DNA of 5,184 nt from positions 1-5,184 of the forward strand of contig JAJQDJ010000255.1 in the NCBI GenBank assembly GCA_021202205.1, in the 5' to 3' direction. The notes below the pieces were generated by a model. It did no database searches. It saw only the letters and a program-made list of their open reading frames with translations, and was not told the origin of the DNA. The position numbers were made by a program, and so were the translations under genes. The stretch is from Erysipelotrichaceae bacterium. GTDB taxonomy: Bacteria > Bacillota_I > Bacilli_A > Erysipelotrichales > Coprobacillaceae. This document shows positions 1-5,184 of the stretch, in pieces. Every line of letters begins with the position of its first letter. The stretch's first letter is position 1.

Positions 1-1
1 A

Positions 2-1668
2 CCCGTAAAGTCATTAACATATAATTTCTTAAAAATAAACTTAATGACATTGGCTATATATATTATTTTAAATGCTGCTATAAACAACACTCTAACAAAT
101 GCTACAATCATACAATGTATCATTATTATGGTATTAAGCATTATTATTGGTTCCTTCACAAAATATTTTTCAGCAATATTACAAACTGAAGCCGGATACA
201 CTACTGCAGCCAATAAGCGTATTGATATTGCAGAACATTTAAAATATTTACCAATGGGATATTTTAATAAGAACAGTTTAGGCTATATTACTTCCATTAC
301 AACAAATACAATGGAGAACCTAGCAGATGTTGCTACGAGAGTAGTTCTTCTAACAACTCAAGGTCTTCTTACCACTATTATTATTGATATTTATATTTTC
401 GTATTTGATTTTAGAATCGGTATAATATTAACCATTGGAATGATTCTATTCCTTTTTTCTAATAGTTTAATGCAAAACAAATCAGAAAAAATATCACCTT
501 TAAAAATACAATCAGATACCAAGCTCGTTGAAAAAGTTATCGAATATGTTATGGGTATAGCTGAAATAAAAGCTTTTAATACAAGTAACAAAATTATTAA
601 AGATTTATACAAAGCTATTGATAATAATCAAAATACCAATATTCAATTAGAAATAACTTTTATCCCTTATATGGCAATGCAAACCATTATTATCAAATTA
701 ACAGGTATATTTATGACGATATTTTCTATATACTTTTATATTGATGGTACTATAGATTTATTAATTTATATATGTATGATGATATGTTCTTTTATGGTTT
801 TGTTAAACTTAGAACAAGCAGGTCAATATTCTTCATTACTAAGAATAGTAGATTTAAGTGTTGATAAAGCCAACGAAATCTTTAGAATCCAACCAATTGA
901 TATTGATGGCAAAAACATAATACCTGATAATTATAATATTGAAGCTCATAATGTTGAATTTGCTTATGATTTTAAAAAGATTATTAATGATATAAGTTTA
1001 AAAATACCTGAACATACAACAACAGCCATTGTTGGACCATCTGGTAGTGGAAAACAACATTATGTCACTTAATCGCAAGATTCTGGGATGTTGATACTGG
1101 TTATGTGCAACTAAATAATCATGATGTTAGAGAATATAGCATGGATAGTTTAATGAAAAATTATAGTTTTGTTTTTCAAAATGTCTATTTATTTTCTGAT
1201 ACAATAGCTAATAATATACGTTTTGGAAATGAAAAAGCATCTATGAATGAAGTGATCAAGGCAAGCAAAAAAGCTTGTTTTCATGATTTTATTATGAATT
1301 TACCAGATGGTTATGATACTATTATTGGCGGAGGTGGAGCTAATCTATCAGGTGGAGAAAAACAAAGAATATCGATTGCTAGAGCTATTATGAAAGATGC
1401 TCCAATTATTATATTAGACGAAGCAACTGCTAATGTTGATCCTGAAAACGAAAAAGAATTAATGGAAGCTATAGAAGCTTTAACAAAAGAAAAGACTATC
1501 ATTGTGATCGCCCATCGTTTAAAGACTGTCAGACACGCCAATCAAATTATCGTTGTCGATAAAGGTAAAATTGTTCAATGTGGCAATCATGAAGAACTAA
1601 TAAAACAAGATGATATATATAAACGATTTATTCATTCTATAGAATTAGCTGCAAGCTGGAAATTATAA
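2..1668 (+). pseudogene. ABC exporter half-transporter (fused TMD-NBD), 5' partial, frameshifted in Walker A
   Basis: This is a type I ABC exporter half-transporter: a membrane domain fused to an ATPase domain, normally working as a dimer in the cytoplasmic membrane. The frame is open from base 2 to the ATG at 44, which has no Shine-Dalgarno site, so the true start lies before the window. About 555 codons are present against roughly 580 in the family. Hydrophobic segments lie near 104-160, 340-460 and 660-810. The pattern with PMGYFN (about 251-268) and DVATRVV resembles one subunit of paired exporters related to YbtP/YbtQ and IrtA/IrtB. Walker A (GPSGSGK) ends at 1054, where the frame breaks. 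The second frame, from about 1051, supplies TTLCHLIARFWD, the Q-loop glutamine (1177-1179), signature LSGGEKQ (1345-1365), Walker B ending ILDE, D-loop and the switch histidine in IAHRL. The GTG at 1105 is internal, not a start. A partner subunit gene probably lies upstream, outside the window. The substrate cannot be told from the sequence. Confidence 0.9.
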
Positions 1669-1695
1669 ACGAATAAGAGCTATAGAAATATATAA

Positions 1696-1724
1696 AAATA
1701 CCCTAACAACCTGTTGGGGTATTT
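1696..1724. terminator. Bidirectional intrinsic terminator between the ABC exporter and restriction-enzyme remnants
   Basis: A 13-bp stem, with AAATACCCTAACA at 1696-1708 and TGTTGGGGTATTT at 1712-1724, contains one G-U type pair and closes on a 3-base loop. On the minus strand the stem is followed by TTTTTATATA, a good U-tract. On the plus strand the tail is a weaker ATTATTTAATAATATTTTTT. The hairpin sits 27 bases after the exporter stop codon and one base after the stop of the converging minus-strand gene, so it most likely ends both transcripts. Confidence 0.75.
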
Positions 1725-1725
1725 A

Positions 1726-2240
1726 TTATTTAATAATATTTTTTAATATATTATTTTCTAAATCATTAATATTATAAAGTGTATCCAATACATCAAATGT
1801 TTCTTTTAACTTCTTCCTTGCGCTATTCCAGCCTATACCATCTGTTACCCATATAAATGTCATTTCCTCTATCTTATTTACCTCTTCAGCAATCATTTTA
1901 AAGCTTCTAGCCGTTTCATTAAGCTTGCTACCTCCAGATTTATAAAAGTTTGTTTCAAATACATATATCTGATTTGAGATATGAATCACAAAATCAAACC
2001 TCTTTGTTACATCATTCCGATTAGTCAGTAATGATAAATCGATATGCCATTTCTTTTCTATTTCATTGGTTGTCATTCCTTTGTAATATTCTACGTTTAA
2101 TCATTAAATATAACTTTCAAAAAGATCTTCCATCAAATGACTGCCTCGATTCTTCCTGGCATTAGAATCTAATCTCACTTCAATACATAATCTACTAAAA
2201 ATAATATAGCAGGATTAAACAATCTCAAATCATATAACTT
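1726..2240 (-). pseudogene. DpnII/MboI-family type II restriction endonuclease, N-terminus lost, broken by stops and a frameshift
   Basis: The family cleaves GATC. The clean ORF (2076 down to 1726, 116 codons) carries the C-terminal catalytic half: KRFDFVIH followed by ETNFYKSGGSKLNETARSF and WVTDGIGWNSARKKLKETF, ending in LYNINDLENNILKN. This matches DpnII almost motif for motif; the D of FDF and E of ETNFY are the candidate PD-(D/E)xK metal ligands. The ATG at 2076 is internal: the same frame continues upstream as LNVEYYKG, then meets tandem TGA and TAA (2103-2104), then resumes as EVRLDSNARKNRGSH...MEDLFESYI up to about 2181. There it shifts frame into LVDYV, preceded by KLYDL near 2240. 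DpnII has about 288 residues, so roughly the first 100 are gone. No cognate Dam-type methyltransferase is visible in the window. The product, if any, is unlikely to cut DNA. The family call is from remembered sequence and is strong. Confidence 0.85.
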
Positions 2241-2243
2241 ACT

Positions 2244-2266
2244 TATTGCAATTATCAATTGCAATA
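2244..2266. promoter_or_regulatory. 23-bp palindrome overlapping the -35 box (candidate operator)
   Basis: Perfect 10-base arms TATTGCAATT (2244-2253) and AATTGCAATA (2257-2266) flank the spacer ATC. The right arm contains the -35 hexamer TTGCAA (2259-2264) of the promoter for the gene at 2315. A dimeric repressor bound here would block RNA polymerase. It lies upstream of the predicted transcription start, so it is not an RNA hairpin. No regulator gene is seen in the window, so the binding protein is unknown. Confidence 0.6.
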
Positions 2267-2287
2267 TGGAATTATTTATGATATAAT
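2259..2287 (+). promoter_or_regulatory. Sigma-A type promoter for the gene at 2315
   Basis: The -35 TTGCAA (2259-2264) and the consensus -10 TATAAT (2282-2287) are separated by exactly 17 bases. Transcription is predicted to start near 2294, giving a leader of about 20 bases. The leader includes the ribosome binding site AAAGGAG (2300-2306), 8 bases before the ATG at 2315. The promoter overlaps the palindrome and lies where the N-terminal half of the restriction gene would have been. Confidence 0.75.
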
Positions 2288-2289
2288 AT

Positions 2290-2298
2290 TTGCAATTA
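2290..2298 (+). repeat. Third copy of the TTGCAATTA half-site at the transcription start
   Basis: TTGCAATTA recurs at 2290-2298, identical to 2246-2254 in the left arm of the palindrome. The two copies are 44 bases apart, close to four helical turns. It begins 2 bases after the -10 box and covers the predicted start point. Its position suggests an auxiliary operator that clamps the promoter from both sides. In such AT-rich DNA chance is possible, but the GC pair at the same place in all three copies argues for a real motif. Confidence 0.45.
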
Positions 2299-2314
2299 GA
2301 AAGGAGAACGCTAT

Positions 2315-2992
2315 ATGACTATTGAAGAACTATATGACGCGTACAATGCATTAAAACAACAAAATGATGATTTTTACGATATCGAAATACCACTTTATAC
2401 CAAATTCATTCATTTAACAAAAGTAAACAATGAAGAATTCAATTACTTTAACATTGAAAAGACATTAGAAAAAGAATTTACTAATGATGATGTATATCAG
2501 CAAAGATTATTAGAATGTCGAATTGATTATGGTCGTGAGTTTTGCACATTCAAGTATCGACTTACGAGAGATCTTAACAAGGTTTATATCAAATATTATT
2601 TTTCTATTGAAGATAGTAAGAAAGATGAATTCCTTCGTCAATTTACAAAATTTATTATTATCAATGATATTATTTGTGTATTTAAGATGCGAACTGAAAA
2701 AACTTCTACAGATGCTGTAACTGTAAGAGTTTATAATCCTGATAATTATAAAAAAGTGTTTGAGTTCTTACAACCATTTGTCAATCAGAAAATCAAACAG
2801 CCATTATTTACACCTGTTATTAATAATTTGGGTATAACTATTGGAAATGATAATTCATACAATCGTTATATTATTGACATGTTGATGAATTATTTTGAAC
2901 AAAATGATAAAGATAGTATTAACGAAAATGGTTTTATCAATTACATCAATACTTCAGATATTGAAGTAGAACTAAAGAAAATAAATAGATGA
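2315..2992 (+). CDS. Protein of uncertain family, weakly HopA1-like; probably truncated by a TGA stop
   Basis: The 225-codon product has no signal peptide or membrane segment and is rich in Asn, Asp, Lys and Tyr. I do not recognise it firmly. The order of elements resembles the HopA1 family (type III effector-like proteins, also seen in Gram-positives): a strand KVYIKYYF (about residues 90-97), a helix, a strand IICVFKMR, then KTSTDAVTVRVYNPDN (about 129-144), a helix, a proline-containing loop ending LGITIGNDNSYNRYI, and a C-terminal helix. That link is a weak inference. Start choice is well supported by the promoter and the AAAGGAG site 8 bases upstream. The gene is transcribed alone. The frame stays open past the TGA (2990-2992) for 42 codons to a TAA at 3119-3121, one base before a terminator stem, so the ancestral protein was probably about 268 residues. 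Function is unknown. Confidence 0.7.
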   Translation: MTIEELYDAYNALKQQNDDFYDIEIPLYTKFIHLTKVNNEEFNYFNIEKTLEKEFTNDDVYQQRLLECRIDYGREFCTFKYRLTRDLNKVYIKYYFSIEDSKKDEFLRQFTKFIIINDIICVFKMRTEKTSTDAVTVRVYNPDNYKKVFEFLQPFVNQKIKQPLFTPVINNLGITIGNDNSYNRYIIDMLMNYFEQNDKDSINENGFINYINTSDIEVELKKINR

Positions 2993-3121
2993 TATGAATT
3001 TAAATATGCATATCCATTATATAATAAGAATATTGACTATTCTTTAAAATCATTTGATATTGACGATATAATAAATACTATTCAATATTTACAAACCCAA
3101 CCATATTACTATGATCAGTAA
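2993..3121 (+). other. In-frame C-terminal extension beyond the TGA of the preceding gene
   Basis: Reading on from the TGA in the same frame gives 42 sense codons, beginning YEFKYAYPLYNKNIDYSL and ending TQPYYYDQ, then TAA. Composition (Tyr, Asn, Asp, Ile) matches the preceding gene. There is no Shine-Dalgarno site or start codon that would make it a separate gene. The TAA touches the downstream terminator, as expected for the original gene end. It is most simply the lost tail of the 2315 gene, made only if the stop is read through. Confidence 0.55.
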
Positions 3122-3149
3122 AAGGATGTAGCTTAATTGCTACATCCTT
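3122..3149. terminator. Bidirectional intrinsic terminator, 11-bp perfect stem
   Basis: AAGGATGTAGC (3122-3132) pairs perfectly with GCTACATCCTT (3139-3149) around the loop TTAATT. On the minus strand a short U-tract (TTTT) follows; on the plus strand the tail is poor. It stands between converging genes. The plus-strand TAA (3119-3121) touches the stem and a minus-strand TAA (3135 to 3133) lies in the loop. Confidence 0.7.
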
Positions 3150-3474
3150 CATGTTCTTTGTAATATGCTTCTTCAGAAATCTCTCATAAAGTATTGGTCG
3201 ATATCTTTCCTGGGATACCAGTTAGGTCCATTGCCTCTTCTAATGGCCATGATGTCTTATTCATTAATGCCTCAAGAGAAGCTTTATATTTAATACAAGA
3301 TTGCTGGAAACCTAAATGGCACATACTATCAAATTCTTCCTCTAATTCGTCATCAATTGGTATATGAAATCTCTTCTTCAAATAATATTTCTTCATTGAT
3401 GCAGAAATGAAAATTTCACGAACAACTACAACTCAATTATCTTCATTACCTATTCCAGCATAGCATAATACTTG
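3133..3474 (-). pseudogene. Decayed small gene, possibly an Rpn/PD-(D/E)XK transposase-like nuclease remnant
   Basis: The visible ORF (3396 down to 3184, 70 codons) begins MKKYYLKKRFHIPIDDELEE and contains SLEALMNKTSWPLEEAMDL. Its ATG has no Shine-Dalgarno site, so it is unlikely to be a real start. The same frame is sense-coding upstream: VVVVREIFISAS, then a TGA (3435-3433), then QVLCYAGIGNEDN, beginning after a TAG at 3477-3475. Downstream of the TGA at 3186 the frame continues as EISEEAYYKEHEGCSN to a TAA in the terminator loop. The GIGNEDN...VVVR stretch recalls the GIENQ...MPVR segment of Rpn-family nucleases, and the MNKTSWPLEEAMD stretch recalls their C-terminal tails. At about 110 codons it is far shorter than that family (about 300), so most of the middle would be deleted. 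The family call is tentative; the decay is clearer. No inverted repeats or target duplications were seen around it. Confidence 0.4.
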
Positions 3475-3495
3475 CTATAAGTAAGGATGCTGCAT

Positions 3496-3520
3496 AAAAA
3501 AAGAAGGCATCACGCCTTCT
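3496..3520 (-). terminator. Intrinsic terminator of gpmI
   Basis: On the minus strand AGAAGGC pairs with GCCTTCT around a 5-base loop (stem 3502-3520), followed directly by a run of T (complement of A at 3496-3502). The GC-rich stem and T-run make a standard rho-independent terminator 6 bases after the gpmI stop codon. It separates gpmI from the decayed gene to its left. Confidence 0.9.
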
Positions 3521-3526
3521 CATGAT

Positions 3527-5041
3527 TTATTTTAATAAGCTTTCGCCAGTCATTTCTTTAGGGATTGGTAAACCTAATAATTGTAAGATTGTAGGTGCTA
3601 AGTCACCAAGTTTTCCACCCTCTTTTAATTGTACATGAGTATTTGTTACAATTAAAGGTACAGGGTTTGTTGTATGAGCTGTGAATGGGTTACCATCTTC
3701 ATCTAACAATCTTTCGCTGTTACCATGGTCAGCTGTAATCAACATCGTTCCACCTAATTCAAGAACTTTTTGATATACTTCACCAACACATTCATCAACG
3801 ACAGAAACTGCTTTAATAGCTGCAGGAATAATACCAGTATGTCCAACCATATCACAGTTAGCGAAGTTGACAATAACAACATCATATTCATCTTTATCTA
3901 ATTCAGCAAGTAAAGCATCTTTGACTTCATAAGCACTCATTTCTGGTTGTAAGTCATAAGTTGCTACTTTTGGTGAATTAATCAATACACGAGTTGCACC
4001 TTCGATTTGCTTATCAACACCACCATCCATGAAGAATGTTACATGGGCATACTTTTCAGTTTCTGCAATTCTTAATTGTTTTAATCCTTTTTCAGATAAA
4101 TAATCTCCTAAAGTATTAGATAAATCTAATGAATGGAATGCAATTTCACCATTAACTGTATCTGCATAACGCATCATACATACAAAGAAGATATTTTGTG
4201 GTTTATCAGCTGGTTTGAAATCATAAACATCAGCAGTGAATACATTAGACATTTGAATAGCTCTATCAGGTCTAAAGTTAGCAAAGATAATTGCATCATT
4301 ATCTTCAATACCGCCATTAACATCAGGATTATAACCAGGAATAACGAATTCATCATAAACTTCTTTAGCATAAGAATCTTTAACGTATTGAACAGGATCA
4401 CTAAATGTATCACCATTCTTAGCTACTAATGCATTATAAGCTAATTCAACACGTTCCATTCTCTTATCTCTATCCATAGCATAATATCTACCAGAAATAG
4501 ATCCTACTTCACCAACACCGATTTCAGCCATCTTGTCAACCAATTCCTGAACAAAATCAGCACCACTATCAGGTGCAACGTCACGTCCATCTAAGAATGC
4601 ATGAACATATACTTTTTCTAATCCTTGATCTTTAGCTAATTTTAATAAAGCATAAATATGTTCATTAGATGAATGCACACCACCATTTGATAACAATCCC
4701 CAAATATGTAATTTAGAATTATTCTCTTTAGCATGGTTAATAGCTTTTAAAAATGATTCATTTTCATAGAATGTACCATCTCTAACAGCTTTATTGATTA
4801 AAGTCAATGATTGATAAACAACACGACCAGCACCAATATTCATATGTCCTACTTCACTGTTCCCCATTTGTCCATCAGGAAGTCCTACTGGTTCTCCACT
4901 CGCATTTAATTGAGTTGTAGGATATAATTCCATTAAATCATCTAAGTTAGGTGTATTGGCTAAATAAACTGCGTTGCCATCAACTCTATCAGTTAATCCA
5001 TAACCATCCAAAATACATAAAACTATAGGTCTTTTTTTCAT
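3527..5041 (-). CDS. gpmI: 2,3-bisphosphoglycerate-independent phosphoglycerate mutase
   Basis: The enzyme interconverts 3- and 2-phosphoglycerate in cytoplasmic glycolysis and gluconeogenesis, using two Mn2+ ions and a phosphoserine intermediate. The 504-residue length is normal (about 511 in Bacillus). The alkaline-phosphatase-like metal site is complete: D12 (LDGYG), S62 of GNSEVGH (the phosphorylated serine), D397 and H401 (NCDMVGHTG), D438 and H439 (TADHGN), and H456 (AHTTNP). The phosphotransferase insert carries H123 (GGVHS), DGRD at 151-154, GRYYAMDRD (R185, R191), NFRPDR (R257, R260) and K330 (ETEKYAHVTFF). The start is fixed by GGAGGT (5055-5050), 8 bases upstream, and by the MKKRP N-terminus. 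It is monocistronic here, with its own promoter and terminator. By eye it is less AT-rich than the genes to its left, as expected for a highly expressed core gene. M195 stands where many homologues have Trp (RDKRW). Confidence 0.98.
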   Translation of the reverse strand: MKKRPIVLCILDGYGLTDRVDGNAVYLANTPNLDDLMELYPTTQLNASGEPVGLPDGQMGNSEVGHMNIGAGRVVYQSLTLINKAVRDGTFYENESFLKAINHAKENNSKLHIWGLLSNGGVHSSNEHIYALLKLAKDQGLEKVYVHAFLDGRDVAPDSGADFVQELVDKMAEIGVGEVGSISGRYYAMDRDKRMERVELAYNALVAKNGDTFSDPVQYVKDSYAKEVYDEFVIPGYNPDVNGGIEDNDAIIFANFRPDRAIQMSNVFTADVYDFKPADKPQNIFFVCMMRYADTVNGEIAFHSLDLSNTLGDYLSEKGLKQLRIAETEKYAHVTFFMDGGVDKQIEGATRVLINSPKVATYDLQPEMSAYEVKDALLAELDKDEYDVVIVNFANCDMVGHTGIIPAAIKAVSVVDECVGEVYQKVLELGGTMLITADHGNSERLLDEDGNPFTAHTTNPVPLIVTNTHVQLKEGGKLGDLAPTILQLLGLPIPKEMTGESLLK

Positions 5042-5049
5042 TTTAAATT

Positions 5050-5055
5050 ACCTCC
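5050..5055 (-). promoter_or_regulatory. Ribosome binding site of gpmI
   Basis: GGAGGT on the minus strand is 8 bases from the ATG at 5041. It is a strong Shine-Dalgarno site that decides this start. Confidence 0.9.
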
Positions 5056-5069
5056 GCATTTATATCTAA

Positions 5070-5098
5070 ATTATACCGAAATATAAACAAAAAATAAA
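5070..5098 (-). promoter_or_regulatory. Promoter of gpmI
   Basis: On the minus strand a consensus -10 TATAAT (5075-5070) lies about 30 bases before the start codon. Seventeen bases upstream is a poor -35, TTTATT (5098-5093). The predicted leader is about 20 bases, too short for a riboswitch. The AT-rich stretch upstream could act as an UP element. Confidence 0.65.
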
Positions 5099-5184
5099 GT
5101 GAAACAAATCAAAATGATAATGTTTTTTAATACCCCGTATTGTAAAATGAAACTGGAATTAAGGGAGGGCTGATTTGGAGGGCA
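5099..5184. other. Window-edge intergenic stretch with Shine-Dalgarno-like sequence on the plus strand
   Basis: No ORF of useful length is seen. On the plus strand AAGGGAGG (5161-5168) is followed 6 bases later by TTG (5175-5177), and a second GGAGGG (5177-5182) runs into the edge. Either could lead a gene running rightwards, divergent from gpmI. A loose -10-like TAAAAT at 5143-5148 has no matching -35. Nothing can be concluded without the next bases. Confidence 0.25.

Noticed and set aside
391..612. Minus-strand ORF inside the exporter membrane domain, and a similar one at 1311-1541
   Set aside because: They are antisense shadows of the exporter frame with no independent start signals or motifs.
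1049..1072. Programmed -1 frameshift or transcriptional slippage making a functional ABC protein
   Set aside because: The A-run is only four bases, no canonical X-XXY-YYZ heptamer or downstream stem is seen, and family members encode this motif without recoding. Deletion or sequencing error is simpler.
1105..1668. A separate stand-alone ATPase gene starting at GTG 1105
   Set aside because: The GTG is the Val of a conserved GYVQL stretch, has no ribosome binding site, and would lack Walker A. It is the second half of the frameshifted exporter.
2523..2720. 65-codon plus-strand ORF inside the 2315 gene
   Set aside because: It lies wholly inside the better supported gene in another frame and has no recognisable motif.
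2990..3435. TGA read as tryptophan (code 4), which would join the broken frames in this region
   Set aside because: Every Trp I checked in the exporter, restriction remnant and gpmI is TGG. An AT-rich genome with reassigned TGA should use TGA often, including in gpmI. The restriction remnant also has a TAA beside its TGA.
4133..4429. 98-codon plus-strand ORF and an 80-codon minus-strand ORF within gpmI
   Set aside because: Both are out-of-frame shadows of the well conserved gpmI reading frame.
5129..5141. Small hairpin AATAC-CCC-GTATT considered as a terminator
   Set aside because: The stem is only 5 bp and AT-rich, and no T-run follows on either strand.
1..5184. CRISPR array, tRNA/rRNA genes, riboswitch or insertion-sequence ends
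   Set aside because: No regularly spaced repeats, cloverleaf-like sequence, long structured leader, or paired terminal inverted repeats with target duplication could be seen by eye.

Overview
This is a strongly AT-rich window whose codon use, Shine-Dalgarno sites and gene families suggest a low-GC Firmicute. The ABC exporter and the phosphoglycerate mutase look most like gut Erysipelotrichia or Clostridia (Coprobacillus/Catenibacterium-like). That placement is inference from remembered homologues, not from a search.

Layout from left to right: (1) bases 2-1668, plus strand, hold most of a type I ABC exporter half-transporter. It is cut by the window edge and broken by a one-base frameshift inside the Walker A motif. 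(2) Bases 1696-1724 form a hairpin shared by two converging genes. (3) Bases 1726-2240, minus strand, are the C-terminal two thirds of a DpnII/MboI-type restriction endonuclease. Only the last 116 codons form a clean ORF. Homology continues upstream through two tandem in-frame stops and then a frame change, so it is a pseudogene. (4) Bases 2244-2298 hold a near-consensus promoter set in a 23-bp palindrome, with a third copy of the half-site at the predicted transcription start. (5) Bases 2315-2992, plus strand, encode a 225-residue protein of uncertain family, with weak HopA1-like architecture. The same frame continues open for 42 codons past its TGA, to a TAA that abuts the next terminator. 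(6) Bases 3122-3149 form a second bidirectional hairpin. (7) Bases 3133-3474, minus strand, are a decayed small gene whose pieces resemble the Rpn/PD-(D/E)XK transposase-like nuclease family. (8) Bases 3496-5098, minus strand, are an intact phosphoglycerate mutase gene (gpmI) with promoter, ribosome binding site and intrinsic terminator. (9) Bases 5099-5184 are non-coding as far as can be seen, with Shine-Dalgarno-like sequence at the very edge.

The only gene here that is clearly complete and functional is gpmI, a core glycolytic enzyme. Everything to its left is accessory, and each gene there carries a lesion or apparent premature stop. The region therefore reads as a decaying accessory island beside a housekeeping gene. 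The alternative, sequencing error, fits the ABC frameshift in an A-run but fits the stop codons less well. No intact multi-gene system is visible. The items most worth a second look are the palindromic operator candidate and the gene of uncertain family it appears to control.
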